A stretch of 48,521 bases of DNA from Caulobacter sp. (GCA_028291265.1 JAQGIK010000166.1:1-48521), one strand, 5' to 3'. Positions 1-11,329 are shown, counted from the stretch's first letter. The notes: generated by a model from the sequence alone, not told the origin. Program-made: numbers and translations.

Positions 1-1414
1 CGGCGACCGGTTCGGCGACCACCGAAGCCGGCGCGGCCTTGGCGGTCGGCTTGGCCTTCGCCGCCGCTTTCGGCTTGGCCTTCGCCGCCGCTTTCGGCTT
101 GGCCGCAGCCGCCTTCTTCGCCGCCGGAGCTTTCACGACCGGCGGATCGGCCGTCAGGCCCTTGCTGGCCAGCCAGTTGGCGATGTCGGCGATGACGTGG
201 TCGGTGCCGGGTTCGTCGACGATCCAGTGGGCGTTGTTGGGGTATTCCAGATAGTCGCCGCCGACCCGGCCGTACTTGGCGCCGACGCGGCGCACGTCGG
301 CGATCGGGGTGGCCCGATCCTTGGCGGCGCCGATGGTCAGGACGGGAACCGTGACCTTTGTCTCGTCGATGGTGGCGATGCCGTGCTCATCCTTCTCCGG
401 ATAGGCCAGGTCGTTGTAGACGCCGCCGCTGTCATAGACGGCCCCGGCGTAGATCTCTGCGTGGCGGGCGGCCGGCACGCGGTTGAGCACGCCCCATTTG
501 AAGCCGGTCGGCCAGATCTTGTGGGACTTGGCCTCCGGCTTGCCCGAGAACAGGATGTTGCCGAAGGTGATCGCCTGGGCCAGGGCGCTGCCGCTGCGCG
601 CATCGGCCGGGGAGGCGGGGGTCAGCAGGATGGCGGCCCGGCCGACGCCGCGCTCGGCCAGCTTCTGGGCGATCAGCCCGCCCATCGAGTGGCCCATCAG
701 CACCGGCGGTTGGCCTGTCTCGGCCTCCAGCTGGCGGGCGGCGGACTCCATGGCGTCGACATAGTCCTTCAGGCGCAGGCTCGGCAGGTCGGCCGGCGGC
801 TTGCCGACCGTGCGCTTGTCAGGGAACAGGGTCGGGGTCTCGACCCGCCAGCCCTGGCCGCGGAAGGCGCCGGCGAGGCGATCCCAGGCCTGGCCCGTGC
901 AGCCCACGCCATGGATCATCAAGATCGCACCACTCATCGCCGTCCCCGCATATTGTCTGAAAGCCTGGGCCACCTGTTCGTAGGCGGCGCGTTTGAACGG
1001 TACGATGAGCCTGGGCGCCTCGTCGAGTCGCGCCCAGCGCCAGTCGTCGAATTCGGGCGTTCCGTGGGCATCCAGCCGGACTTCGCGGTCCTTGCCGGTG
1101 AAACGCATGGCGAACCACACCTGCTTCTGGCCGGTCCAGCCCTTGGTGAACTTCGAGCCGCGCGCGTAATGCGGAAAATCGTAGGTGATCCAGCCTTCGG
1201 TCCGCCCGAGGATCTCGGCCGATCTGACGCCGGTCTCTTCCTCAAGCTCGCGCCGGGCGGCGGTCTCGAAGTCCTCGCCGGGATCGATGCCGCCTTGTGG
1301 GAACTGCCAACGATGCGCCGCGTCCGTGGATGCGCGCCGGCCCAGCCAGACGCGGCCGTCGGGATGGAAGAGGACAACCCCGACGTTGGGGCGATGCTTG
1401 GGATAGTCGTTCAA
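1..1414 (-). CDS. Nudix (RppH-like) - alpha/beta hydrolase fusion, 3' end off the window
   Basis: One open frame without a stop encodes two enzymes. The first ~155 residues are an RppH-type Nudix hydrolase: RPNVGVVLF strand, WQFPQGGID, and a full Nudix box (G-x5-E-x7-RELEEETGV). RppH removes pyrophosphate from mRNA 5' ends. The frame then reads through QYAGTA into MSGAILMIHGVG, the start of an alpha/beta hydrolase with oxyanion HGVG and nucleophile elbow GHSMGG. The second domain ends in an Ala/Lys/Pro tail (KPKAAAKA repeats) that leaves the window. Start chosen at TTG 1414 because AAGG lies 8 nt upstream; TTG 1435 is an alternative. ATG 937 could be an internal start (GGGGA upstream). In another frame a TGA overlaps ATG 937 as ATGA, the usual two-gene arrangement, so a one-base indel could have created the fusion. 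The domain calls are firm; the fusion is observed but unproven biologically. Confidence 0.75.
   Translation of the reverse strand, partial: MNDYPKHRPNVGVVLFHPDGRVWLGRRASTDAAHRWQFPQGGIDPGEDFETAARRELEEETGVRSAEILGRTEGWITYDFPHYARGSKFTKGWTGQKQVWFAMRFTGKDREVRLDAHGTPEFDDWRWARLDEAPRLIVPFKRAAYEQVAQAFRQYAGTAMSGAILMIHGVGCTGQAWDRLAGAFRGQGWRVETPTLFPDKRTVGKPPADLPSLRLKDYVDAMESAARQLEAETGQPPVLMGHSMGGLIAQKLAERGVGRAAILLTPASPADARSGSALAQAITFGNILFSGKPEAKSHKIWPTGFKWGVLNRVPAARHAEIYAGAVYDSGGVYNDLAYPEKDEHGIATIDETKVTVPVLTIGAAKDRATPIADVRRVGAKYGRVGGDYLEYPNNAHWIVDEPGTDHVIADIANWLASKGLTADPPVVKAPAAKKAAAAKPKAAAKAKPKAAAKAKPTAKAAPASVVAEPVA
48..95. repeat. 24-bp tandem repeat coding a Lys/Ala tail
   Basis: Two exact copies of a 24-bp unit (48-71 and 72-95), followed by a diverged third, lie in the 3' part of the hydrolase gene. 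On the minus strand they encode a basic KPKAAAKA repeat resembling histone H1 or nucleoid-protein tails. Confidence 0.8.
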
Positions 1415-1481
1415 GACGAGAGCCTTGCTGCTCAAAATGGAAAGTGTGGGCGGCTTGTCGGCTCGATGTTAGGCTCCAAAC

Positions 1482-1844
1482 ATGCACCCGTTTCCACCCG
1501 CTGACGAGTTCCAAAGCCTCGTCGGCCGTACAATCGAGGTGATCACCCTCGGCCCCTACCAGACAGCGTTCCACTTCGAAGGAGGCTCGAGTCTCGTGCT
1601 GGAGGACCGGCTCTGCCACATCGAGCCGGACGGTACGGTCTGGACCTATGATGGCGTCGCCCATAGCGGCCCGCCGCTCGTCCTGCATCGTCTGGTCAAC
1701 CAGGTGATTGTTTCCGTTGACCGCCAGGACCTCAGTCTCACGCTGGGACTGGTCGGTGGGGCAAAACTGGTCGCCTATTCTGAAATCTGTCCCTATGAAT
1801 CCGGCCACTTCTGTTCGGCCGATGGTCGAATTCTGGTGTTCTGA
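1482..1844 (+). CDS. hypothetical protein, 120 aa
   Basis: Family not recognised. The protein is compact and soluble, with no signal peptide or membrane segment; it has alternating strands (TIEVITLGPYQTAFHF, SSLVLEDR, QVIVSVDRQDLSLTLG) and a cysteine-bearing C-terminus (EICPYESGHFCSADG). This is a pattern of a small beta-rich fold. Its codon use is less GC-extreme than the flanking genes, which may indicate acquisition. It is transcribed away from the Nudix gene, whose start lies about 70 bp upstream, and converges on the deacetylase gene with a 5-bp gap. No function is proposed. Confidence 0.65.
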   Translation: MHPFPPADEFQSLVGRTIEVITLGPYQTAFHFEGGSSLVLEDRLCHIEPDGTVWTYDGVAHSGPPLVLHRLVNQVIVSVDRQDLSLTLGLVGGAKLVAYSEICPYESGHFCSADGRILVF

Positions 1845-1849
1845 GGTCT

Positions 1850-3058
1850 CTAGCGCCCGCTCAGCAGCGCCGACGCCGGCGCCAACTGGAACCCACGGCC
1901 CTCAAGCGACCGCGCCCAAATGGCCGCGCTCTCCAGCGTTACCGGGTAGGCGAAGCCCGAGCCCATGGCCTGGCCGTTCGACCGCGCGGCCGTCTCGAGG
2001 GCCGCGAAGTTGCGGGCGATGGCTTCGGCCGACAGGTCTTCGTCGACGATGCGGTCGGCGCTGGCGCGGGGCGGGCCCATGCCTTTGCGAGCCGCCAGGC
2101 CGTCGTCGATGAAGGCGACGCCGCGTTGCTTGAGCACGCCGCTGAAAGAATTCATCGCCGGGCCCGATGCCACGAAGCGGCTGCCCAGGTAGTTGGTGAC
2201 GCCGAAGTAGCCGCTGGCGCGCGACAGCACCCACTCGGTCTTCTTGACGATCTCGGCCGGAGCGCCGGCGGCCAGCAGGGTGTAGGGGCCCGGGTCGTTC
2301 TGCGGATAGTCGTTGGGCTCCATCGGCGTCTCGAGCAGCACCTCGTGGCCGTTGGCCCGGGCCAGGTCTATCCAGCCCTGCAGGCCTTCGGCGTAGGGCG
2401 CGAAGGACAGGGTCACCTCGGCCGGCAGCAGTTCGATGGCGCGGCGGGTGTAGGCCGGGTTCAGGCCCAGGCCGCCGATGACCAGGGCCACCTTGGGCTT
2501 GCCGTTGGCGGTGAAGGGCCGGGCGTAGGCCTGCCAGGGCTTCTGGCCATTGCCGGCGATGATCGGCAGCAGGGCGCCGCCGGGGCCGGGCGCGGTCAGG
2601 CCGGGAAAAGGAGCCTGGGGCAGGGCGGAACCGCCGCCGGTGGCGACCATCGAGCCGCCGGAACCTTCCAGGCGACCGCCCTCGGGCAGGGTGATGACGG
2701 CGGAGCCGCCGATCACGCCGTTTTCGGCCAGCTGGATGGGTTCGTCCGACAGGGTCAGCTCGTCGGTGGTGACGATGGGCGCCTCGCCTTCGTCGGCGAG
2801 GGCTTCCTTCCAGCCGGGGACGTCGGAACCGGCCTCGGCGGCGTGGGCCAGCGACAGCCGCACGATCGGCGTCCCGGCCTTGGCGTCGCCCATGACCATG
2901 ATCAGGGTGATCAGGGTCAGCAGGAACATCAGGCCCGCGCCGCCGGCGCTGAGCCAGGGGTTGGCCGCCACCCGCAGGGCGAGGGCCCGCGCCTGCCCGC
3001 CACGACTGGCGGGCGGGGTGGGGAGCGTGTGCGGAATCTGCGGCTTGCGCGAGAACAT
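1850..3058 (-). CDS. divergent polysaccharide deacetylase family protein
   Basis: 402-residue envelope protein. A cytoplasmic N-terminus is followed by one membrane anchor at about residues 30-55 (GLMFLLTLITLIMVMG), a low-complexity linker, and a C-terminal divergent polysaccharide deacetylase (YibQ/DUF610) domain. That domain carries KVALVIGGLGLN, VTLSFAPYA, ETPMEPNDYP, NYLGSRF and the FIDDGL motif typical of the family. It probably acts in periplasmic glycan or peptidoglycan metabolism, but the chemistry of the family is poorly defined. ATG 3058 was chosen over ATG 3127 because it begins the basic segment before the anchor. It follows ctpA and the EnvC-like gene on the same strand, a common alphaproteobacterial envelope operon order. 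Confidence 0.85.
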   Translation of the reverse strand: MFSRKPQIPHTLPTPPASRGGQARALALRVAANPWLSAGGAGLMFLLTLITLIMVMGDAKAGTPIVRLSLAHAAEAGSDVPGWKEALADEGEAPIVTTDELTLSDEPIQLAENGVIGGSAVITLPEGGRLEGSGGSMVATGGGSALPQAPFPGLTAPGPGGALLPIIAGNGQKPWQAYARPFTANGKPKVALVIGGLGLNPAYTRRAIELLPAEVTLSFAPYAEGLQGWIDLARANGHEVLLETPMEPNDYPQNDPGPYTLLAAGAPAEIVKKTEWVLSRASGYFGVTNYLGSRFVASGPAMNSFSGVLKQRGVAFIDDGLAARKGMGPPRASADRIVDEDLSAEAIARNFAALETAARSNGQAMGSGFAYPVTLESAAIWARSLEGRGFQLAPASALLSGR

Positions 3059-3131
3059 GGGCGGACGGCGCCGAAGCTGGAAAAGGGTCCGCCTAGACTG
3101 CCCGGGTATGGTTAATGAACCATGCAACTAA

Positions 3132-3157
3132 CCCCCGCCCGCGCGGCGGGCGAGGGG
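3132..3157. repeat. GC-rich palindrome between ctpA and deacetylase
   Basis: CCCCCGCCCGC and an imperfect complement (GCGGGCGAGGGGG) form a hairpin just downstream of ctpA. There is no U-tract on either strand, so it is more likely a REP-like extragenic palindrome than a factor-independent terminator. Confidence 0.5.
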
Positions 3158-3167
3158 GAATGGTCGC

Positions 3168-4541
3168 CTATTTCTTCGGCGTCGAACCGGGCTTGGGCGC
3201 CACCGAGGCGATCTTCGGGGCGGCGGCCGGCAGCTTGGGCGTGGCCTGCACCGAACCGTACTTCAGGACCTCGATGGCGCGGGCCAGCTGGAAGTCCTTC
3301 TTGTCGTCGAAGGTGGTCGGCGGCGCTTCGGCCGGGGTGTGGGCCTCGCGGCGCACCTTGCCCTCTTCGGCGTTCAGCGAGTTGCGCAAGGACGCTTCGC
3401 TGAACTGGAAGGAGCGGTTGGCGATCAGTTCGGCCTGCTCGCGGGTGGCGGCGACCTCGAGGTCCGGCTCGATGCCGGTCTTCTGGATCGAGCGGCCGGC
3501 CGGGGTGTAGTAGCGGGCGGTGGTCAGCTTGACCGCCCCGTCGCCCTGGCCCGGCAGGGCGATGACCGACTGCACCGAGCCCTTGCCGAAGCTGGTCAGG
3601 CCGACGATCTCGGCCCGCTTGCGGTCCTGCAGGGCGCCGGCGACAATCTCGGCGGCGCTGGCCGAGCCGTTGTCGATCAGCACCACCATCGGCAGGCCAC
3701 CCAGCAGGTCGCCGGCCTGGGCGTTGTAGCGTTCGATGTCGCGCGGATCGCGGCCGCGCTGGCTGACCACTTCACCGCCATCGAGGAAGATGTCGGCGAC
3801 GCCGACCGCCTTGTCGAGCAGACCGCCCGGGTTGCGGCGCAGGTCGAAGACCAACCCCTTCATCTTCGGGTTCTTCTTCTGCAGGTCCTTGATCGCCGCG
3901 ACCATCTCGTCGGTGGCGTTCTCGTTGAAGCTGCTCAGGCGCACATAGCCGTAGTCGCCCTCCATGCGGGAGGTGACGACCTTCTGCTTGATCACTTCGC
4001 GCACCAGCTTGACGTCGAAGGGGTCGGACTTCTCGCGGGCGATCGACAGCACGACCGTCTCGCCCGGCTTGCCGCGCATCTGCTTGACGGCCTCGTTGAC
4101 CGGCATGCCCAGCACGCTCTCGCCGTTGACGGCGGTGATGAAGTCGCCGGGTTTCAGGCCGGCGCGGTCGGCCGGGGTGTTGTCCATCGGCGAGACGATC
4201 TTGACGACCCCGTCCTCGCTGGTGATCTCGATGCCGAGCCCGCCGTATTCGCCGCGGGTGGTCTCCTGCATGTCGGTGAAGGCGTCGCCGTTCAGGTAGC
4301 CCGAGTGCGGATCGAGCGAGGAGAGCATGCCCTCCATGGCCGCCTCGATCAGCTTCTTCTCATCGACCTCGACGACGTACTGCTTCTCGGTCATCTCCAG
4401 CACGTTGCCGAAGACTTCCAGCATCCGGTAGGTTTCGGACTTGGGCCGGGCCGTCGCCTGGGCCTGCTGGCCGATGTAGGCCATGGTGCCGGCGCCGAGG
4501 GCGAAGGCGCAGGCGCCGATCAGAAGATGCTTCTTGAACAT
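3168..4541 (-). CDS. ctpA: S41 family C-terminal processing peptidase
   Basis: 457-residue periplasmic serine protease that trims the C-termini of envelope proteins. An N-terminal signal/anchor (KKHLLIGACAFALGAGTMAY) precedes a PDZ domain at about residues 95-180 (YGGLGIEI; DRAGLKPGDFITAVNG). The S41 core carries GLVFDLRRNPGG, the serine motif DNGSASAAEIV (S293/S295) and the general-base lysine in SFGKGSVQ (K320), so the Ser/Lys dyad is intact. ATG 4541 was chosen over 4610 because it starts the signal peptide and has AAGG 6 nt upstream. The neighbouring EnvC-like amidase activator suggests a joint role in peptidoglycan remodelling. Confidence 0.93.
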   Translation of the reverse strand: MFKKHLLIGACAFALGAGTMAYIGQQAQATARPKSETYRMLEVFGNVLEMTEKQYVVEVDEKKLIEAAMEGMLSSLDPHSGYLNGDAFTDMQETTRGEYGGLGIEITSEDGVVKIVSPMDNTPADRAGLKPGDFITAVNGESVLGMPVNEAVKQMRGKPGETVVLSIAREKSDPFDVKLVREVIKQKVVTSRMEGDYGYVRLSSFNENATDEMVAAIKDLQKKNPKMKGLVFDLRRNPGGLLDKAVGVADIFLDGGEVVSQRGRDPRDIERYNAQAGDLLGGLPMVVLIDNGSASAAEIVAGALQDRKRAEIVGLTSFGKGSVQSVIALPGQGDGAVKLTTARYYTPAGRSIQKTGIEPDLEVAATREQAELIANRSFQFSEASLRNSLNAEEGKVRREAHTPAEAPPTTFDDKKDFQLARAIEVLKYGSVQATPKLPAAAPKIASVAPKPGSTPKK

Positions 4542-4625
4542 GACCAACCTTAAAGGGCTCCAATGCGGCGCCATCAGGGCCGCGAGACGCAACAAAACTA
4601 TCCCGTACAAACGGGAATATATCTC

Positions 4626-5669
4626 TTAACGCGCCGACAGCCAGCGAGCTGGATCCATCGGGGCCCCATCGCGTCGGAGCTCAAGATACAGCTCCGAGCC
4701 TCCGGGCGCACTTGCGGCCATGCGTCCCACCGGCTGGCCGGCCGTCACCGGGGTTCCGGCGGCGATGGACGCCTGGTCGAGGCCGGCCAGCACCAGATGG
4801 AAGCCGGTCTGTGTTCGAAGAATTAGGATGACCCCCCAACCGGTCACCGGCCCAGCGAATTCAACCCGCCCTTGAACCGGACTGACCACCTCGCCCCCCG
4901 AAGGCGCACGCAACCACAGCCCCGGCGAGCTCGGCGCCGAATAACCGCGCACCACCTGGCCCTCGACCGGCCGGCGAAGGGGGCCGGGACCTTCGCCCGA
5001 GGCGCGGCGCGGGAAACTGTCGACCAGGGCCCCCGGAGAGCCGAGCTCGCGGCCGGCGGCCTGGGCGGTGTTGGGATAACGAGCCTCGATCTCCTGCTGC
5101 TGGGCCAGCAGCCGTTCGAGGTCGCCGCGGCGGCCGGCGACGCGGCTCTCGGCGGTGAACAGCGAGGCGCTGGCGCCCGCCGCCTGGCGGCGCAGGTTGG
5201 AGATTTCGCGGGCCTCGGTGGCGTAGCCGCGGGCCCGGCGCTCCAGCTCCGGGGTCATGGCCCGCATCAGGATGGCGGCGCGCACGGCGTCGCGGGCGTC
5301 GTCCGGGCGGACCAGCAGGGCCGGCGGCGGGTCGCGGCGGAACAGGGTCAGCGCCGCCAGCAGGCCGCCGAGGCGCGAGCGCTCGCGGCCCATCTGGGCG
5401 GTCAGCGCCGTCTCGCGGGCATTGAGCAGGGTCAGGCGTTCGCGGGCGGCGTCGACGTCGCGACCGCCCTGGGCTTGGCTTGAGGCGATGCGGCGCAGCT
5501 CCTCGCGCAGGGCGGCGATCTCGCCCTTGGCGGCCTCCTGGCTCTCGATGCTGCCCGGGCCCATGACCAGCATGGCGCGCGCCGACGGCGCATCGGCCGG
5601 CTCCTGCGCCGCGCTGGCGGCGGCGAGGGCCGACAGCGCGAGAACGGTGGCGAGGGCGAGGGGGCGCAT
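4626..5669 (-). CDS. murein hydrolase activator EnvC-like, degenerate M23
   Basis: 347 residues with a Sec signal (ATVLALSALAAASA), a long coiled coil at about 40-215 (EIAALREELRRIASSQ, REISNLRRQ, LLAQQQEIEARY) and a C-terminal LytM/M23 domain (VVSPVQGRVEFAGPVTGWG...LVLAGLD). The metal-binding histidines of active M23 peptidases are not retained: the final strand reads ELYLELRRDG rather than HLHFEIR. It should therefore activate amidases, as EnvC does, rather than cut peptidoglycan itself. It sits between rlmH and ctpA on the same strand, the usual order in alphaproteobacteria. Confidence 0.88.
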   Translation of the reverse strand: MRPLALATVLALSALAAASAAQEPADAPSARAMLVMGPGSIESQEAAKGEIAALREELRRIASSQAQGGRDVDAARERLTLLNARETALTAQMGRERSRLGGLLAALTLFRRDPPPALLVRPDDARDAVRAAILMRAMTPELERRARGYATEAREISNLRRQAAGASASLFTAESRVAGRRGDLERLLAQQQEIEARYPNTAQAAGRELGSPGALVDSFPRRASGEGPGPLRRPVEGQVVRGYSAPSSPGLWLRAPSGGEVVSPVQGRVEFAGPVTGWGVILILRTQTGFHLVLAGLDQASIAAGTPVTAGQPVGRMAASAPGGSELYLELRRDGAPMDPARWLSAR

Positions 5670-5730
5670 CCCTCCTCTATAGCGAACTCTTCCCTCCGTA
5701 AGCGAGCGGACTCATCGGCGCGGGGGATCC

Positions 5731-5760
5731 AAACTCTCCCCCCGCAAAGCGGGGGAGAAT
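5731..5760. repeat. solitary REP-like hairpin
   Basis: TCTCCCCCCGC-aaa-GCGGGGGAGA hairpin between rlmH and the EnvC-like gene. Its AAACTCTCCCCCCGC end is identical to the terminal repeat of the element at 41036-41204, so it belongs to the same extragenic repeat family. Confidence 0.65.
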
Positions 5761-5763
5761 TGC

Positions 5764-6228
5764 TCAATCCCGGTGATAAGGACTGCCGGCCAGGATGGTG
5801 ACCGCGCGGTAGACCTGTTCGGCCAGCATCATCCTGGCCATGGCGTGCGGCCAGGTCTGGGGGCCGAAAGCCAGGGTCTCGTTGGCGGCTTCGAGGATCG
5901 ACGGGTCCAGCCCGTCGGCCCCGCCGATGATCAGCACCAGCCTCCGCGTCCCGCCATCGCGCAGGCCCGCCACCCGGCCGGCGAAGGCGCGGCTGGTCCA
6001 GGCCTTGCCGTGCTCGTCGCAGGCAATGACGTGGGCGTCCTTCAAATGGGGGATCAGCACCTCGGCCTCGGCGGCCTTGCCGGGTTTGCGGGCTTCGACC
6101 TCGACGATCTCGACCGGACCCAGGCCCAGCGCCCGGCCCGAAGCCGTGGCGCGCTGGGCGTAGTCGGCGGCGAGGGCGGCCGCGGGGTCTCGCCCCAGCC
6201 GCCCCACCGTCAGCAGCGTGACTTTCAG
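5764..6228 (-). CDS. rlmH: 23S rRNA pseudouridine-1915 N3-methyltransferase RlmH
   Basis: SPOUT-class methyltransferase that modifies pseudouridine 1915 in helix 69 of 23S rRNA using S-adenosylmethionine. The trefoil-knot signatures are present: VLIIGGADGLD and TWPHAMARMMLAEQVYRA. The family's first strand (M-K-x-T-L-L-x-V-G-R) appears here as xKVTLLTVGRLGRD, but the codon at its N-terminus is CTG (6228), overlapping the rsfS stop as CTGA. The nearest canonical start, GTG 6207, would delete that first strand. With CTG the protein is 154 residues, the normal length (about 155). Translational coupling to rsfS is likely. Confidence 0.9.
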   Translation of the reverse strand: MKVTLLTVGRLGRDPAAALAADYAQRATASGRALGLGPVEIVEVEARKPGKAAEAEVLIPHLKDAHVIACDEHGKAWTSRAFAGRVAGLRDGGTRRLVLIIGGADGLDPSILEAANETLAFGPQTWPHAMARMMLAEQVYRAVTILAGSPYHRD

Positions 6229-6632
6229 TTGGCCGCCTTGATGTGGTTGGAGTCGACCGACCAGATCTTCTCGATGTTGTAGAAGCTGCGCACTTCCGGC
6301 CGGAACAGGTGGACCACGACGTCGCCGGCGTCGATCAGCACCCAGTCGCAGTGCGGCAGGCCCTCGACCCGGGCGCGGCCGTGGCCGCCTTCCTTGATGG
6401 CGCGCAGCACGTGGTCGGCCAGCGCGCCGACATGGCGGTGCGAACGGCCGGACGCCACGATCATGGAATCCGCCATCGGGCTTTTGCCCTTCAGGTCGAT
6501 GAGGACAATCTCTTGAGCCTTATCGTCGTCCAGCCTGGACAGGATCAGCTCTTCGAGCGAGCCCGGACGGGGCTCGTCGGTGGAGGCCGGGATGACGGCT
6601 TCCTGCGCCTGGGGCGCTAACTCGCGGTTCAG
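6225..6632 (-). CDS. rsfS: ribosome silencing factor RsfS
   Basis: RsfS (Iojap/DUF143) binds ribosomal protein L14 and blocks subunit joining in starvation. Family signatures: LDDDKAQEIVLIDLKGKS, ADSMIVASGRSHRHV, GLPHCDWVLIDAGDVVVHLF and FRPEVRSFYNIEKIW. The start is uncertain. CTG 6632 has a perfect AAGGAG (6640-6645) with a 7-nt spacer and gives a 135-residue protein starting LNRELAPQ. ATG 6671 adds 13 residues but has no Shine-Dalgarno sequence. The gene overlaps rlmH by 4 nt, and nadD lies two genes upstream on the same strand, the widespread nadD-rsfS-rlmH grouping. Confidence 0.9.
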   Translation of the reverse strand: MNRELAPQAQEAVIPASTDEPRPGSLEELILSRLDDDKAQEIVLIDLKGKSPMADSMIVASGRSHRHVGALADHVLRAIKEGGHGRARVEGLPHCDWVLIDAGDVVVHLFRPEVRSFYNIEKIWSVDSNHIKAAN

Positions 6633-6831
6633 CGGAGTGCTCCTTGTTCTCTCGCTACAAAAAGGAGCCATAGCAGGTTTTGCGGCGTTCGTCAGGGCTA
6701 GTGAATCGCCGGCCCCGGACCGCCTTGCCGCTCGGCCCCTGAGACAGTCGGTCGCATGGCGTGCAAAGCCGGGCGCTGCCCGTTCCGGTCAAACCAAATC
6801 TAAACACACGCCCTGCTATGGAGGTCGTCTG

Positions 6832-9363
<2,532 letters not shown>

Positions 9364-9389
9364 GACCCGCCCCGCCCGCAAGCCTTCGC

Positions 9390-10046
9390 TCAGGGCTTGG
9401 CCCGCATCCTGTCGCGCATGGCCGTCGAGGAAGCGAAGTTGAACGGGCCGCGCAGATAGACCCAGGCCGGGGTCTTCATCGTCGCCAGCAGCGGCGCCTC
9501 GCGGGCCGGGCGGCGGTAGTGGGCGAAGCGCCGGGCGGCGGGCGACAGCCGGGCCTTCAGCGAGGCCCAGGGGCGCGAGACCACGGCGACCGGCACCTCG
9601 CGCATCAGCTGGGTCCAGCCCCGCCAGCGGTGGACGTCCTTCAGGCTGTCGGCGCCCATGATCCAGACGAAGTGGACGCCGGGATACCGGGCTTTCAAAA
9701 GACGCAGGGTGTCGATGGTGTACTGCGAGCCGAGCCGCGTCTCGATGTCGCTGACGATCATCTGCGAGCCGCCGACCGCCTTGGCCACCTCGGCCAGGCG
9801 TTGTTTCAGGGGGGCGGTTTCCTTGCTGGCCTTCAAGGGATTCTGCGGCGAGACCAGCCAGATGACCCGGTCGAGGCCCAGCCGCGTGATGGCCGTGCGG
9901 GCGACGTGCAGATGGCCTTCGTGGACCGGATTGAACGAGCCGCCGTAGAGGCCCACGCGCATTCCGGGCTTGAGGACGAAACCCGTCCGGAGGGCGGCCG
10001 GGCGGCCGGCCTCAGGGACGAGTCTGGCCGGACCCGCGAACCACAT
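9390..10046 (-). CDS. nadD: nicotinate-nucleotide adenylyltransferase
   Basis: Converts nicotinate mononucleotide and ATP to deamido-NAD in NAD biosynthesis. The nucleotidyltransferase signature [14 protein letters not shown] (with HEGH as the HxGH motif), [10 protein letters not shown] and the C-terminal SSTAMRDR motif are all present. The upstream ATG used here overlaps the end of proA by 35 nt and gives a 28-residue N-terminal extension, as often seen in alphaproteobacterial NadD. Starting at ATG 9962 (MRVGLYGG) would give the minimal enzyme. The gene follows proA and precedes rsfS/rlmH on the same strand, with the hybrid kinase between. Confidence 0.93.
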   Translation of the reverse strand: MWFAGPARLVPEAGRPAALRTGFVLKPGMRVGLYGGSFNPVHEGHLHVARTAITRLGLDRVIWLVSPQNPLKASKETAPLKQRLAEVAKAVGGSQMIVSDIETRLGSQYTIDTLRLLKARYPGVHFVWIMGADSLKDVHRWRGWTQLMREVPVAVVSRPWASLKARLSPAARRFAHYRRPAREAPLLATMKTPAWVYLRGPFNFASSTAMRDRMRAKP

Positions 10047-11286
10047 ATTTGAATGTCGTCAATTGTTCCGCGCCCACCGGTCCCCGGGCGTGCAGCCGGT
10101 CCGTGGCGATGCCGATCTCCGCGCCGAATCCAAACTCTCCCCCGTCGGCGAACTGGGTGGAGGCGTTGACCAGCACGATGGCGCTGTCGACCTCGGCGAT
10201 GAACTGTTCCGCCGCCGTCTCGTCCTCGGTGACGATGGCGTCGGTGTGGCCCGAGCCGTAGGCGGCGATGTGACGGGCGGCGCCGGCCACCCCGTCGACG
10301 ATGGCCACGGCCAGGATCGGGGCCAGGTATTCGGTGGTCCAGTCGGCCGTGGTCGCCACCTTCATGCCGGGCTCGATGGCGCGCGCGGCCGCGTCGCCGC
10401 GCAGTTCGCAGCGTTCCTTGATCAGGGCGTCGGCGATGGGCGGCAGCAGGCGGTCGGCGGCGGCCTTGTCGATCAGCAGGGTCTCGGCCGAGCCGCAGAC
10501 GCTGACCCGGCGAAGCTTGGCGTTGACGACAATGGCGGTGGCCTTGGCGATGTCGGCGGCGGCGTGGACGAAGACGTGGTTGAGGCCTTCCAGATGGCCC
10601 AGCACCGGGGCCCGCGCCTCGGCCTGCACCCGGGCCACCAGGCCCTTGCCGCCGCGCGGGATGATCAGGTCGACCTGGCGGTCCAGGCCGCCGAGCAGTT
10701 CGCCAACGGCGTCGCGGTCGGTGGTGCGGACGATCTGCACGGCGCTCTCGGGCAGGCCGGCGGCGCGCAGGCCGGTGGCGACACAGGCGTGGATGGCCAG
10801 GTTGGAGGTGATGCACTCGGACCCGCCGCGCAGGATGACGGCGTTGCCGGCCCGCACGCACAGCGCCGCCGCGTCGGCGGTGACGTTCGGCCGGCTCTCG
10901 TAGATCATGGCGATGACGCCGATGGGCGTGCGCACCCGGGCGATGTCGAGGCCGTTGGGCCGGGTCCAGCGGGCGATCTCGGCGCCGACCGGATCGGCGA
11001 TGGCGGCGACGGTTTCGATGGCGCGGGCGAGGTCCTCGACCCGCTCCTCGTCCAGCATCAGCCGGTCGAGCATCGGCCCCGAAACCCCGGCGGCCCTGGC
11101 GGCGGTCAGGTCGCGGGCGTTGGCGGCGAGGATGGAACCGGCCCGGTCGCGGATGGCGGCGGCCATGGCGACGATGGCGGCCGTGCGCTGCTCAGCCGAC
11201 GCCAGCCGCAGGGCCCGCGCGCCCTCGCGCGCCGCCCGGCCCATGGCCAGCATCCTGCCTCGCAATGTCTGGCCGGCGTCGTCCAT
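10012..11286 (-). CDS. proA: glutamate-5-semialdehyde dehydrogenase (gamma-glutamyl phosphate reductase)
   Basis: Second step of proline synthesis: NADPH reduction of gamma-glutamyl phosphate. The 424-residue protein is full length for the family. It shows [40 protein letters not shown] and the catalytic cysteine C264 in [11 protein letters not shown]. The C-terminal [23 protein letters not shown] is typical. The start is ATG 11286 ([11 protein letters not shown]). No proB or obg lies nearby on the visible side; nadD overlaps its 3' end, suggesting co-transcription. Confidence 0.95.
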   Translation of the reverse strand: MDDAGQTLRGRMLAMGRAAREGARALRLASAEQRTAAIVAMAAAIRDRAGSILAANARDLTAARAAGVSGPMLDRLMLDEERVEDLARAIETVAAIADPVGAEIARWTRPNGLDIARVRTPIGVIAMIYESRPNVTADAAALCVRAGNAVILRGGSECITSNLAIHACVATGLRAAGLPESAVQIVRTTDRDAVGELLGGLDRQVDLIIPRGGKGLVARVQAEARAPVLGHLEGLNHVFVHAAADIAKATAIVVNAKLRRVSVCGSAETLLIDKAAADRLLPPIADALIKERCELRGDAAARAIEPGMKVATTADWTTEYLAPILAVAIVDGVAGAARHIAAYGSGHTDAIVTEDETAAEQFIAEVDSAIVLVNASTQFADGGEFGFGAEIGIATDRLHARGPVGAEQLTTFKYVVRGSGQTRP

Positions 11287-11329
11287 CCGCTCCGTGTCTC
11301 AGATTTGCTCAAAGTGAGCCTTACGCGGC

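Noticed and set aside
10128-10142. Match to the AAACTCTCCCCC end of the extragenic repeat
   Set aside because: It lies in proA codons for the conserved [11 protein letters not shown] segment, so the likeness is coincidental.
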